This document shows positions 34,681-44,980 of a stretch of 64,000 nucleotides of DNA, piece after piece. The translations under genes and the position numbers were made by a program. Positions within the stretch are counted from its first letter, which is position 1. Each line of letters begins with the position of its first letter. The notes under the pieces are model-generated. The model had not been told where the DNA came from. It ran no database searches and was given only the letters and a program-made list of their open reading frames with translations. Source of the stretch: DASYLJ01 sp964432595 (GTDB lineage: Bacteria > Desulfobacterota > Binatia > DP-6); the NCBI GenBank assembly GCA_964432595.1, contig CAYSOF010000006.1:62001-126000 (forward strand). The letters are read 5' to 3'.

Positions 34681-35433
34681 TCAGTCGAGGAGGTCGGCGG
34701 GGGAGACCAGGAACGCCCGGCTCGGCGAGCCGTAGATCGTCGTGGTGGTCGTGCTCGTCGTGGTCGTGGTGACGATCGTCGACGACGTGGTCGTCGTCGG
34801 CACCGAGCTCGGGCAGATGCCCTCGAGCGTCGGCTTCTTCACCTGGAACAGCTTGGCGCCGTTGTTCTTCACCTTGCCGTCCGGCCCGAACTGCACCGAG
34901 TACCGGTCGCCGGCGGCGAGCGGGCTGATGCCGAGGTCGAGGGCCATGCAGCCGCTCACGCCGGGGTTCGGCGGAACGACGTTCAGCGGCGCGTAGCGAC
35001 CGCTGACGATGGCGCGGATCGAGAAGGAGCCGCTGAGCGAGCGCTTGATGATGACGGCCTTCACCGGGCCCTGCTCACCCCTCGGGTCCTTGTACTTGTA
35101 GGTGATGTTGCCGGACTGCACCCAGAACGGCTTGCCGTTGGCGGCGACGCCCTGCGGCAGCGTGAACGTCTGCGAGCTCGGGTTCGCGCCCGCGGCCGAC
35201 AGCTCGAGGATGGCGCCGCCGGCGCTGCCGGGGGCCGTCGGGTTACCGACCAGCGTGTTGCTGCTGTTCTTCTCGGTGCCGACGCCGACGACCTTGCGCT
35301 GGGAAGGATTGCTTCCGGACTTCACGGTGTACGCCTTGCCGCGGATGGTCTGGTCGGCGGCGATGGCGAGGCTGGCTGCCGCAGCGAGAGTCACGGCGGA
35401 CCCGAGCACGATGCGGCGGAATTTGGTCGTCAT
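34681..35433 (-). CDS. Secreted protein with C-terminal poly-Thr tract
   Basis: The 250-residue protein has a signal peptide (about 1-25), then a beta-rich domain with ITYKYKDPRG, VKAVIIKRSL and a Cys pair (SGCMALDLGI and GICPSS). It ends in a Thr/Ser tract (about 214-236) and a short tail FLVSPADLLD, with no second domain. The first domain shares its pattern with the N-terminal domain of the 4361-5308 product, suggesting duplication of a common secreted module. A GGGGG ribosome binding site and a TTGACA-type promoter lie upstream. The function is unknown; the tail may be a surface linker. Confidence 0.7.
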   Translation of the reverse strand: MTTKFRRIVLGSAVTLAAAASLAIAADQTIRGKAYTVKSGSNPSQRKVVGVGTEKNSSNTLVGNPTAPGSAGGAILELSAAGANPSSQTFTLPQGVAANGKPFWVQSGNITYKYKDPRGEQGPVKAVIIKRSLSGSFSIRAIVSGRYAPLNVVPPNPGVSGCMALDLGISPLAAGDRYSVQFGPDGKVKNNGAKLFQVKKPTLEGICPSSVPTTTTSSTIVTTTTTSTTTTTIYGSPSRAFLVSPADLLD

Positions 35434-35472
35434 GTTGGCAATCCCCCTGTCGTAGACGTTTGCGGATGCGGT

Positions 35473-35501
35473 TGGTACCGCTTGCGCGGCCACCATGTCA
35501 A
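35473..35501 (-). promoter_or_regulatory. Candidate promoter with perfect -35 box
   Basis: On the minus strand TTGACA (35501-35496) is followed after 17 bases by GTACCA (35478-35473), a weak -10 match; TACCAA after 18 bases is the alternative. It lies 40 to 68 bases upstream of the ATG of the Thr-tract secreted protein. The perfect -35 makes it plausible, but the -10 is poor. Confidence 0.38.
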
Positions 35502-35693
35502 GGAAATCCGGGGGCGTGAAGCGGGCTTTTTTCGGGACGGCACCGGGTCGCCCGCCCCACATATCGTGCAGTGGTGCACGCTTTGGCGACTCGGGCACCC
35601 CGCCGCGCGCCCCGCGCCGCCCCGGGGACGACTCGACGCTTGAACTCTAGGAAGCTAAGAGGCACACGCGGCTAGCTGTCACACCGACGCGCG

Positions 35694-36884
35694 TCACTGC
35701 CGCGCGCCCACCAGGGCCTGGACGGCCGACGTCAGTCCGTCCACGCTCAGGTGGAACATCGGGAACAAGCGGCGGACGACGCGTGTCGTCTGCGTGAAGT
35801 CCCACTCACCCGGCGGCTCCGGGTTGATCCAGACGGCGCGGTCGAAGTGCGTCGCGATGCGGTGGAGCCACTGGATGCCCGGCGTCGGGGCGGTCCGCCG
35901 CGGGTCGATGTTGCCGTTCGGCTCCATCAGCTCGGACGGATGCATCGCGGCGTCGCCGACGATCGCGACCTTCCAGCGCTCGTCGAGCCGGCGCAGCACG
36001 TCACCCGTCGGCACCTCGTCCATGCGCAGCATGCGCGCAGCCGAGTAGACGTGGTCGTAGACGCAGTTGTGGAAGTAGTAGGCCTGGAAGTCGCGCAGGC
36101 CGCGCTCCTCGTGCAACGCCGTCAGCAGCTGGCTGACCGGCTCGTAGTGCGGGTCCATCGTGCCGCCGACGTCCATCAGCAGCAGCAGGCGGACGTCGTT
36201 GCGGCGCGGGGCGCGGAAGACCATCTCGATCTCGCCGGCGTTCTTGCACGTCTCGTCGATGGTCTCGTCCAGGTCGAGCTCGGTCTGGGGGCCGCGGCGC
36301 GTGAGCTGCCGCATGCGGCGGAGCGCCACCTTCATCTGCCGGAGATCGAGCGTGAGGTCGGTGCGGTAGTCGCGGAAGCGGCGCTCCTCGGCCACCTTCA
36401 TGGCCGAGCGGCTCTTCGACGGCCCGCCGACGCGGATGCCCGACGGATGCTGTCCGCCGTGCCCGTACGGCGACTTGCCGCCCGTGCCGACCCAGCGGTC
36501 GCCGCCGTCGTGGCGCTCCGTCTGCTCGGCGAGCGTCTCGAAGAACTTCCGCATGAGCTCGTCGGACGTGAGCTTCTGCAGCTCGGCGAGCTGCTCGGGC
36601 GTCAGGTCCGGGAAGTTCTCCGGGTTCTTGAGCCAGTCCATGACGGCGCTGGTGACCTCGTCGCCGAGAGCGCCCTCGACGCCCTTGAAGACGCGCTGGA
36701 AGACGCGGTCGTAGGCGTCGAAGTAGGTCTCGCTCTTCACCAGGCAGGCGCGCCCCAGGTGGTAGAAGCGGAGCAGGCTCGCGCCGTGCAGCCCCTGCTC
36801 GAGCGCGGTCAGGAACGCCTGCCACTCCTGGATGGCGACGGGGACGCCCTCGTCGCGCAGCCCGTAGAAGAGATCTAAGAACAT
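35694..36884 (-). CDS. VWA domain protein, CoxE/CbbO-like partner of MoxR ATPase
   Basis: The 396-residue protein has an N-terminal helical half and a C-terminal von Willebrand A-like domain. The metal-site loop is LLLLMDVGGTMDP (Asp238), replacing the usual DxSxS. The adjacent motifs MVFRAPRRND and VDGLTSAVQALV fit the CoxE/DUF58-like class that works with MoxR ATPases. The start ATG at 36884 lies 17 bases after the MoxR stop, so the two are cotranscribed. In related systems the pair inserts metal or remodels an enzyme complex; the client here is unknown. No dehydrogenase or oxidase structural genes are nearby. Confidence 0.84.
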   Translation of the reverse strand: MFLDLFYGLRDEGVPVAIQEWQAFLTALEQGLHGASLLRFYHLGRACLVKSETYFDAYDRVFQRVFKGVEGALGDEVTSAVMDWLKNPENFPDLTPEQLAELQKLTSDELMRKFFETLAEQTERHDGGDRWVGTGGKSPYGHGGQHPSGIRVGGPSKSRSAMKVAEERRFRDYRTDLTLDLRQMKVALRRMRQLTRRGPQTELDLDETIDETCKNAGEIEMVFRAPRRNDVRLLLLMDVGGTMDPHYEPVSQLLTALHEERGLRDFQAYYFHNCVYDHVYSAARMLRMDEVPTGDVLRRLDERWKVAIVGDAAMHPSELMEPNGNIDPRRTAPTPGIQWLHRIATHFDRAVWINPEPPGEWDFTQTTRVVRRLFPMFHLSVDGLTSAVQALVGARQ

Positions 36885-36901
36885 CTTCCGGGGAACATCG
36901 C

Positions 36902-37783
<882 letters not shown>

Positions 37784-37964
37784 TCGCGATCGCCTCCGTT
37801 CGTCGCCCGACCGATCGGACGGGACCCGGGAGCGTTACCGCCCCGGTCCGACTCGTGCAAGGTCCGGCGTGCGGTGAACGCAGTGCCGGCGCTGCGCCGT
37901 GCACCGTCCCGCATCGCGTTCGGGGCGTTGGCCGCATGGCACGATCCGTGCGACGACGGCCCGC

Positions 37965-38312
37965 GTGGAGACCACGACGCGCTCGAAGGATCCCGAGAAG
38001 GCCCGCCGCGCCGCCGCGCATCCGGCACGCCCCGGCTCGCGCTGCGACGACCCCCCCGGCTCATGGCGGCCGGTCGTCGATCACGGGCGCTGCGAAGGCA
38101 AGCGCGACTGCGTGGTCGTCTGCCCGTACGACGTCTTCGAGGTGCGCACCATCGACGACGCCGACTGGCAGGCGCTCTCGTGGCTCGCGAGCCTCAAGGT
38201 GCTCGCCCACCGATACCAGACGGCGTACACGCCGCGGGCCGATCAGTGCCGGGGCTGCGGTCTCTGCGTGGTGGCGTGCCCGGAGAATGCGATCACGCTG
38301 GGCCGCGCCTAG
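37965..38312 (+). CDS. Two-cluster 4Fe-4S ferredoxin-like protein
   Basis: The protein of about 115 residues has two cysteine clusters: CEGKRDCVVVCPYDVFEV and CRGCGLCVVACPENAITL. The second has the full CxxCxxCxxxCP pattern of a 4Fe-4S cluster. The first is C-x5-C-x3-CP, lacking the normal CxxCxxC spacing, so it may bind a cluster poorly or a different one. I place the start at a GTG (37965); an ATG at 37899 would add a leader. It is divergent from the MoxR gene, and its partner is unknown. Confidence in the reading frame is good; that in the start is lower. Confidence 0.7.
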   Translation: METTTRSKDPEKARRAAAHPARPGSRCDDPPGSWRPVVDHGRCEGKRDCVVVCPYDVFEVRTIDDADWQALSWLASLKVLAHRYQTAYTPRADQCRGCGLCVVACPENAITLGRA

Positions 38313-38368
38313 CCGCCGCACGACGGGCGTGGACTTCCGCGGGCGCCACGAGCCCGAGCACCGCGTGC

Positions 38369-38752
38369 TCAGTGCAGGATCGCCGGCCGCTGCGGGGCGC
38401 CGATGATGCGCTCGATGCTCCGGCGCAACACCTCGGTCGAGGCGCCCTTGCGCACGTACTCGGTCACACCGTCGAGCGCCGACTCGTGGTCCACGCCGGA
38501 GTAGACCATCACCGGGATGTCGGCGAAGCGCGCGTCCGCCTGCTTCAGCAGCAGGAACACCTCCCCGTTCATTCCCGCCATCGCCAGGTCCAACACGATG
38601 AGCCGCGGATGCGGCGAGCGGTCGAGGTAGTCCAGCGCCTCGCGCCCGTCGGCCGCTTCCGCGGCCGGATAGCCCCACGAGCCCAGCATCTCGACGAGGG
38701 CCTGCCGCGTTGCCCCGTCGTCCTCGACGACCAGCACTGCCACCGGAGACAT
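38369..38752 (-). CDS. Receiver-domain-only response regulator
   Basis: The 127-residue protein consists of one receiver domain: acidic pair Asp11-Asp12 region (VVEDDG), phosphorylation site Asp55 in IVLDLAMAG, and Lys102 in YVRKGAS. There is no output domain, so it probably acts by protein contact like CheY or as a phosphorelay intermediate. The ATG at 38752 begins the domain. It is divergent from the sulfatase gene and convergent with the ferredoxin gene. No kinase is encoded next to it. Confidence 0.86.
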   Translation of the reverse strand: MSPVAVLVVEDDGATRQALVEMLGSWGYPAAEAADGREALDYLDRSPHPRLIVLDLAMAGMNGEVFLLLKQADARFADIPVMVYSGVDHESALDGVTEYVRKGASTEVLRRSIERIIGAPQRPAILH

Positions 38753-38898
38753 GCACGCTAGGTATCGGGAGCGGGGCGACACGGGTAGCCCCAAAACGCA
38801 CGAACGGCGTCGCAGTGCGCCGACCGGTAACAACCCGGCGGCTGCCGGCGGCCCGAGCGCTTCACCTTCGCCGCGACGCTGGGGCAGAATGCGCCCCC

Positions 38899-41190
38899 AT
38901 GTCGGATCCGCGCACGTATCACGACGGCGACGCCTTCCCCGGCCGCATCGGGCTCACGCTGGCCGAGTCCGAGCCGGCGTGGCCCGTTTCGCAGCGAGCG
39001 CCGGCGGGCGCCCCGAACGTCGTCCTCGTCGTGCTCGACGACGTGGGCTTCGCGCAGCTCGGCTGCTACGGCTCCGACGTCGCCACGCCGTCGTTCGACG
39101 CGCTCGCCGCGAGCGGCGTGCGCTACCGCAGCTTCCACACCACCGCGATGTGCTCGCCGACGCGCGCCTGCCTGCTGACCGGCCGCAACCACCACACGTG
39201 CGCGATGGGCGGCATCGCGGACCTCGCGATGGGATTTCCCGGGTTCAACGGCCGCATCCCGCGCTCGTGCGGCTTCGTCTCCGAGGTGCTGCGCGGCCGC
39301 GGCTGGGCGACGTTCGCCGTCGGCAAGTGGCACTTGGCACCCGCCGACGAGCTGCACGTCGCGGCGTCGCGCCTGCGCTGGCCGCTGGGCCAGGGGTTCG
39401 AGCGCTTCTACGGCTTCCTCGGCGGCGAGACGAACCAGTACTTCCCGGAGTTGATCGTCGACAACTCGCCGATCCACTTCACGCCGCCGGGCGGCTACCA
39501 TCTCACCGAGGACCTGGTCGACCGCTCGCTCGGCATGATCGACGACCTCCGCGTCGCCGACCCGACCAAGCCGTTCTTCCTCTACCTGGCGCTCGGCGCC
39601 TGCCACGCGCCGCACCAGGCCCCGCGCGAGTGGATCGACCGCTACGCGGGCCGCTTCGACGACGGCTGGGACGCATGGCGCGAGCGCACGCACGCGCGGC
39701 AGCTCGCGTCGGGGATCATCCCGCCAGGCACCACGCTCTCGCCGCGGCCGAGCTGGGTGCCCGACTGGGCGACGCTCGGCGCCGACGAGCGCCGCGCCTA
39801 CGCACGCATGATGGAGGTGTACGCGGGCTTCCTGTCGCATACCGACCATCACGTCGGCCGCCTCGTCGGCGCGCTCGCGCGGACCGGCGAGCTCGACCGC
39901 ACGCTGTTCATCCTGCTGTCGGACAACGGCGCCAGCGCCGAGGGCGGGCCGCACGGCACGTTCAACGAGAACTTCATCTTCAACGGCCTGCCGCACGACG
40001 TCGCGAAGACGTTCGCGCTGCTGGACGAGCTCGGCGGCCCGACGACCTACGGCCACTATCCGTGGGGCTGGGCGTGGGCGGGCAACACGCCCTTCCGCCG
40101 CTGGAAGCGCGAGACGCACGAGGGCGGCATCGGTGATCCGATGATCGTCCGCTGGCCCGGCATCCCCGATCCCGGCGCGGTGCGGCCGCAGTACGTGCAC
40201 GCGATCGACGTCGCGGCCACGATCCTCGACGTGACGCGGTCCACCATGCCCGAGGCGCTCCACGGCGTGCCGCAGGAGCCCGTCGCCGGCACGAGCTTCC
40301 TGGCCTCGCTCGGCGACGCGACCGCCGCCGAGCACCGCACGACGCAGTACTACGAGCAGTTCGCGTGCCGCGCGATCTACCACGAGGGCTGGAAGGCGGT
40401 GGCGTTCCACCCGTTCCTGCCCTACACGCCCGACGACAAGCCGTTCGCGCATCCCGACGAGGATCGCTGGGAGCTCTACGACGTCGCCGCGGATCCGTCG
40501 GAGTGCCGCGATCTCGCCGCCGAGCGTCCGGACAAGCTGCAGGAGCTGCAGGCGCTCTGGTTCCGGGAGGCCGAGCGCTACGGCGCCCTGCCGCTGCAGG
40601 CCGTCCGCGTGTTCGGTCACGGACGGCCCTCCATCATTCCGCCGAGCGACCGTCTCGTGCTGCGGCCGGGCGCGGCGCCCCTCCCCGAGGACCTCGCGCC
40701 CTCGACGAAGCTCCGGCCGCACTCGATCGTCGCGCGGCTCGAGCTGCCCGCCGGCGGCGCGGAAGGCGTGCTCGTCGCGCAGGGCGGACGGTTCGGCGGC
40801 TTCGCGCTCTACGTGCACGACGGCCGCGCGCACTACACGTACAACTTCGCCGGCGTCGACGAGACGACGCTCTCGAGCGCGCCGCTCGGCGCGGGCAAGC
40901 ACGTCGTCGGCGTCGAGATGACGCCGGGCCGCGGCATCGCGATGCAGGCGACGCTGGTCGTCGACGGCCAGATCGCCGGCACGGCCGACATCGCGCGCAC
41001 GACGCCGTTCCGCTTCGGGCTCCACGGCGAGGGCCTGTGCTGCGGGTTCGACGACGGCACGCCGGTGGCGCGCGTCTACGCGTCGCCGTTCCACTTCACC
41101 GGCGAATTGCTCGACGTGACGATCGACGTGTCCGGCACGCCGGTCACGGATCGTGTCGCCGAGGTGCGGCGGGCGTGGATGGTGCAGTAG
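38899..41190 (+). CDS. Arylsulfatase (type I, formylglycine-dependent)
   Basis: The 763-residue enzyme hydrolyses sulfate esters. Motifs: metal-binding Asp47-Asp48 in VLDDVGFAQLGCYG, the sulfatase signature CSPTRA with Cys85 to be converted to formylglycine, FAVGKWHL, and ILLSDNGASAEGG. A C-terminal beta-rich domain (about 590-763) follows. No signal peptide is seen, so it is cytoplasmic or exported by another route. The ATG at 38899 starts the conserved MSDPRTYHDG block typical of this subgroup. No formylglycine-generating enzyme gene is nearby. The substrate is unknown. Confidence 0.92.
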   Translation: MSDPRTYHDGDAFPGRIGLTLAESEPAWPVSQRAPAGAPNVVLVVLDDVGFAQLGCYGSDVATPSFDALAASGVRYRSFHTTAMCSPTRACLLTGRNHHTCAMGGIADLAMGFPGFNGRIPRSCGFVSEVLRGRGWATFAVGKWHLAPADELHVAASRLRWPLGQGFERFYGFLGGETNQYFPELIVDNSPIHFTPPGGYHLTEDLVDRSLGMIDDLRVADPTKPFFLYLALGACHAPHQAPREWIDRYAGRFDDGWDAWRERTHARQLASGIIPPGTTLSPRPSWVPDWATLGADERRAYARMMEVYAGFLSHTDHHVGRLVGALARTGELDRTLFILLSDNGASAEGGPHGTFNENFIFNGLPHDVAKTFALLDELGGPTTYGHYPWGWAWAGNTPFRRWKRETHEGGIGDPMIVRWPGIPDPGAVRPQYVHAIDVAATILDVTRSTMPEALHGVPQEPVAGTSFLASLGDATAAEHRTTQYYEQFACRAIYHEGWKAVAFHPFLPYTPDDKPFAHPDEDRWELYDVAADPSECRDLAAERPDKLQELQALWFREAERYGALPLQAVRVFGHGRPSIIPPSDRLVLRPGAAPLPEDLAPSTKLRPHSIVARLELPAGGAEGVLVAQGGRFGGFALYVHDGRAHYTYNFAGVDETTLSSAPLGAGKHVVGVEMTPGRGIAMQATLVVDGQIAGTADIARTTPFRFGLHGEGLCCGFDDGTPVARVYASPFHFTGELLDVTIDVSGTPVTDRVAEVRRAWMVQ

Positions 41191-41198
41191 CGCCGACC

Positions 41199-42374
41199 GT
41201 GACGGCACGCGACGCGCGCCGTCTGCTCCTCGGCGCGCAGGGCCTGCTCGACGATCCGAGCGCGCGCGTGACGTCCGCGTCGTTGCAGCGGCTCGTCGAG
41301 CGGATGGGCTTCGTGCAGATCGACACCATCAACGTGGTGGAGCGCGCCCATCACCTGACGCTGCACACCCGGCTCGACGCGTACCGTCCCGAGCAGCTGC
41401 GGACGCTGCTCGAGAAGCGGCACTCGCTGTTCGAGCACTGGACGCACGACGCGTCCGCCGTCCCGACGGCGTGGTTCGCGCACTGGAAGCCGCGGTTCGA
41501 TCGCAACCGCGAGCGCATCCCGCAGCAGGCGTGGTGGCGGCATCACTTCCGCGGCACGGACGGCCCGCGCATCGTCGCCGACGTGAAGGCACGCATCGCG
41601 CGCGAGGGCGCGTTGCGCTCGTCGGACTTCGACCATCCCGAGAAGCGCGGGCCGTGGTGGGGCTGGAAGCCGCAGAAGGCCGCGCTCGACTTCCTCTGGC
41701 TCACCGGCGAGCTGATGGTCCCGCGCCGCGAGGGCTTCCAGAAGGTGTACGACCTCGCGGAGCGTGTGTTTCCCGCCGAGCACGCCGCGCCGGCGCCGTC
41801 GCACGACGAGCACGTCGCGTGGGCATGCACGACCGCGATGGGACGCCTCGGTCTCGCGTCGCCGAAGGAGCTGGCCGACTTCTGGCGCGCGGTCGACGCG
41901 AGCGACGCCGCGGCGTGGTGCGTGCGCGAGACCGCGGCCGGCCGTCTGGTCCGGGTGGTCGTCGAGGCGGCGGACGGCTCGCCGCCGCGCTCGGCGTTCG
42001 CGCCGAGCGACTGGCAGCGCCGCCTGCGGCGCCTGCCGGACGTGCCCGACCGCACGCGGCTCCTCTGTCCGTTCGACCCCGTCGTGCGCGACCGCGCACG
42101 CGGCCTGCGTCGCTTCGGCTTCGACTACCGCTTCGAGGCGTTCGTCCCCGCACCGAAACGGAAGTACGGCTACTTCGTCATGCCGATCCTCGAGGGCGAC
42201 ACGATCGTCGGCCGCCTCGATCCGAAGCTCCATCGCGATCGCGGCGTGCTCGAGGTGAAGACGCTCTGGTGGGAAGCGGGCGTGCGGCCGACGAAGGCGC
42301 GCCGCCGGCGGCTCGACGAGGCGCTGGCGCGGCTGGCGACGTTCGTCGGCGCCACCGACGTCCAGCTGCCGTGA
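41199..42374 (+). CDS. AlkZ/YcaQ-type winged-helix DNA glycosylase
   Basis: The 391-residue protein belongs to the YcaQ/AlkZ family, which unhooks DNA interstrand crosslinks and removes bulky alkylated bases. The catalytic QxD motif is Q40-I-D42 in FVQIDTINVVERAHH, and RAHHLTLHTR follows as expected. The start is a GTG at 41199, 8 bases after the sulfatase stop; length matches E. coli YcaQ (about 410). It is followed after 26 bases by the redoxin gene on the same strand. A role in DNA repair is firm at family level. Confidence 0.87.
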   Translation: MTARDARRLLLGAQGLLDDPSARVTSASLQRLVERMGFVQIDTINVVERAHHLTLHTRLDAYRPEQLRTLLEKRHSLFEHWTHDASAVPTAWFAHWKPRFDRNRERIPQQAWWRHHFRGTDGPRIVADVKARIAREGALRSSDFDHPEKRGPWWGWKPQKAALDFLWLTGELMVPRREGFQKVYDLAERVFPAEHAAPAPSHDEHVAWACTTAMGRLGLASPKELADFWRAVDASDAAAWCVRETAAGRLVRVVVEAADGSPPRSAFAPSDWQRRLRRLPDVPDRTRLLCPFDPVVRDRARGLRRFGFDYRFEAFVPAPKRKYGYFVMPILEGDTIVGRLDPKLHRDRGVLEVKTLWWEAGVRPTKARRRRLDEALARLATFVGATDVQLP

Positions 42375-42400
42375 CGTCGGGTTCCGTGCTACGCGGCGCC

Positions 42401-43447
42401 ATGGACGATACGCGCATCACGCTGATCGACGACGGCCGCGAGATCGAGCTGCCGGCGCACGTCGTCGGCGACGCGATCCGCATCACGCCCGCGGCGCTGC
42501 GCGACGCGCTCGGCTGGACGCTGAAGCCCGAGGGCCTCTGTCGCGACGCCGCCTGCGTTCCCGTGCGCGAGGGCGAGGTCGTCGTCGACGGGCTCGTCGA
42601 TCTCGCGGGCTTCGCGCGCGCAGTCGGCCGTCCGCTGGCGATCGACGTCGCCGAACGGGTCGCGGCGCTCGGCGTTTCCGCGGGAACGCGAGCGACGCAG
42701 CTCGCGTCGTTGGAGGCGCCCGACTTCGAGCTGCCCGACCTCGACGGCGAGCGTCATACCCTGTCCGAGCACCGCGGCAAGAAGGTGCTGCTCGTCGCCT
42801 ACGCGTCGTGGTGCGGCTGCCGCTACGACCTGCCGTCGTGGCAGGCGCTGCACGAGGAGCTCGGCGACGACGGGTTCACGATGCTGACCGTCGCCCTCGA
42901 CAAGAGCGCCGACGACGCGCGGCCGTTCATCGAAGCGGCGCAGCCGACGCACCCGAGCCTGATCGACAGCGAGCACCGCGTCGCGGAGCTCTACGGCATG
43001 ATCAACGTGCCGACGGCCGTCTGGATCGACGAGGACGGTCGGATCGCGCGGCCGAACGACGTCGCCTTCTCGAACGACATGTTCCGCGAGCTGACCAACT
43101 TCGACTCGAGTGCCTACCTCGACGAGGTCCGCACCTGGGTGCGCGAAGACCGCGTCCCCCTGGCCGACGACGAGGTGCGGGGGCGACAGATGATGCCGAC
43201 CGCCGACGAGCAGCTCGCACGGGCCGAGTTCGCGGTCGCGTGGCACCTGCACCGGACCGGCCGCGCGGAGGCGGCGCTGCGGCACTTCGCGCGCGCCGCC
43301 GAGCTGTCGCCCGACGACTGGACCATCCGGCGCGCGGCCATGCCCATCCTCGGGATCGACCCGATGACATCGCCCGAGTTCCTCGCGCTGTTCAACGAGT
43401 GGACGGAGAAGGGCCGCCCGTACTACCGGCCGCGACCCGCGGAATAG
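42401..43447 (+). CDS. Redoxin family protein with CxC active site
   Basis: The 348-residue protein has an N-terminal domain with a Cys pair (Cys47 and Cys52 in GLCRDAACVPV), a thioredoxin/redoxin domain (about 105-235) with WCGC (Cys138 and Cys140) instead of CxxC, and a C-terminal helical TPR-like part. The WCGC site followed by RYDLPSWQ is shared with a group of peroxiredoxin/TlpA-like proteins. It has no signal peptide. It lies after the AlkZ-like gene and before an aldehyde dehydrogenase. A thiol-redox role is likely; the partner is unknown. Confidence 0.82.
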   Translation: MDDTRITLIDDGREIELPAHVVGDAIRITPAALRDALGWTLKPEGLCRDAACVPVREGEVVVDGLVDLAGFARAVGRPLAIDVAERVAALGVSAGTRATQLASLEAPDFELPDLDGERHTLSEHRGKKVLLVAYASWCGCRYDLPSWQALHEELGDDGFTMLTVALDKSADDARPFIEAAQPTHPSLIDSEHRVAELYGMINVPTAVWIDEDGRIARPNDVAFSNDMFRELTNFDSSAYLDEVRTWVREDRVPLADDEVRGRQMMPTADEQLARAEFAVAWHLHRTGRAEAALRHFARAAELSPDDWTIRRAAMPILGIDPMTSPEFLALFNEWTEKGRPYYRPRPAE

Positions 43448-43524
43448 GTCCACGCCGGGGGTTGCCTCGGCGCCCCGACCCGCGCGAATATCGCCGCCGG
43501 CCAACGAGCGAAGGGGGTATTCCG

Positions 43525-44961
43525 ATGGCACAGACGGCACAGCTCCGGCGGATCGACGTCGCGGAGAACGAGGCGCAGCGCGTCTTCAACCTGCAGCGCG
43601 AGGCGTATCTCAGGCATCCCTATCCGACGCTCGAGGAGCGGTCGGAGAACCTGCGGAAGCTCGAGCGCGTCCTCGTCGACAACGCGACGGCGATCGCCGA
43701 GGCGATCAACGCCGACTTCGGCCACCGCGCCGTCGAGGAGTCATTGATGGCCGAGCTGTTCACCAGCGTGGACGGCATCCGCGACGCGCGGAAGAAGCTC
43801 AAGAAGTGGATGCGCCCGCAGCGCCGCCACGTCTCGATCCTCTTCGCCACCGGATCGAACCGGCTGATCCCCATGCCGAAGGGCGTCGTCGGCGTGGTCT
43901 CGCCGTGGAACTACCCGCTGTTCCTCACCGCCGGCCCGCTCACCAGCATCCTCGCCGCGGGCAACCGCGCCATGGTGAAGATGGCCAGCAACTCGCAGCA
44001 CCTCTGCCGGCTCCTCGCCGACAAGTGCCGCGAGGTGTTCCCCGAGGACACGCTGGCCATCCTGCCGGGCGTCCGCGCGCAGGACTTCTCCACCCTGCCC
44101 TACGACCACATCATCTTCACGGGCTCGGCCGACGCCGGCCGCACCGTGATGCGCTCGGCGGCCGAGAACTTGACGCCCGTCACGCTCGAGCTCGGCGGCA
44201 AGTCGCCGACGATCGTCTGCGACGACTTCGACGTCGACGAAGCGGCGTCGCGCATCCTCTATGCGAAGTACCTGAACGCCGGCCAGACCTGCCTCGCGCC
44301 CGACTACCTCTTCATCCCGGAGTCGAAGCGCGACCAGTTCGTCGCCGCGGCGAAGCGCATCGTGCCGCAGCGCTACCCGGACACGAACCAGCAGAGCTAC
44401 ACGTCGGTCATCGACGACAAGTCGTACCGGCGGCTCCGCGCCACGATCGACGACGCCCGCCAGAAGGGCGCCGAGGTGATCTCGCTGGTGCCGGGCATGA
44501 CGTTCAACGACGAGCTGCGGAAGATTCCGCCGCACATGGTCCTCGGCGTCACGGACGAGATGACCATCATGCAGGACGAGATCTTCGGGCCGCTGCTGCC
44601 GGTGAAGACGTACAAGTCCCTCGACGAGGTCATCGCGTACGTGAACGGCCGCGACCGGCCCCTCGGGTTCTACGTCTTCACGAACGACACGCAGGTACAG
44701 GACCGGCTCGTCTACTCGACGATCTCGGGCGGCGTCACCGTCAACAACTGCATGCTGCACGTGGCCCAGCACGACATGCCCTTCGGCGGCATCGGCGCCA
44801 GCGGCATGGGCCACTACCACGGCTACGAGGGCTTCCTCGAGTTCTCCAAGCTGCGGCCGGTGTTCACCAACCCGCGCATGTCGCTGCTGCACATGTTCTA
44901 TCCGCCGTACTCGAAGACGACGCGGCGGCTGCTCGACCTGCTGATCAAGTACAAGCGCTAG
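43525..44961 (+). CDS. Coniferyl-aldehyde-dehydrogenase-like aldehyde dehydrogenase
   Basis: The 478-residue enzyme oxidises an aldehyde to the acid with NAD(P)+. The catalytic Cys256 is in NAGQTCLAPDY, the general base in LELGGKSP, and GSADAGRTVM is the cofactor motif. Short N-terminal leader, PEPTIDE-like sequence LRRIDVAEN and the C-terminal FYPPYSKTTRRLLDLLIKYKR fit the coniferyl aldehyde/long-chain fatty aldehyde dehydrogenase branch. An AAGGGGG site lies before the ATG at 43525. Two tandem hairpins follow the stop. The natural substrate is not known. Confidence 0.9.
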   Translation: MAQTAQLRRIDVAENEAQRVFNLQREAYLRHPYPTLEERSENLRKLERVLVDNATAIAEAINADFGHRAVEESLMAELFTSVDGIRDARKKLKKWMRPQRRHVSILFATGSNRLIPMPKGVVGVVSPWNYPLFLTAGPLTSILAAGNRAMVKMASNSQHLCRLLADKCREVFPEDTLAILPGVRAQDFSTLPYDHIIFTGSADAGRTVMRSAAENLTPVTLELGGKSPTIVCDDFDVDEAASRILYAKYLNAGQTCLAPDYLFIPESKRDQFVAAAKRIVPQRYPDTNQQSYTSVIDDKSYRRLRATIDDARQKGAEVISLVPGMTFNDELRKIPPHMVLGVTDEMTIMQDEIFGPLLPVKTYKSLDEVIAYVNGRDRPLGFYVFTNDTQVQDRLVYSTISGGVTVNNCMLHVAQHDMPFGGIGASGMGHYHGYEGFLEFSKLRPVFTNPRMSLLHMFYPPYSKTTRRLLDLLIKYKR

Positions 44962-44980
44962 GACCATCGTCTCACGGGGT

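Noticed and set aside
30706..35643. Plus-strand frame of 1645 codons
   Set aside because: It is an out-of-phase reading of PBP1A and the next secreted gene; it is Arg-rich and lacks any recognisable domain.
42812..42820. Selenocysteine at the redoxin active site
   Set aside because: Both codons at the site are TGC, not TGA, so cysteine is used.
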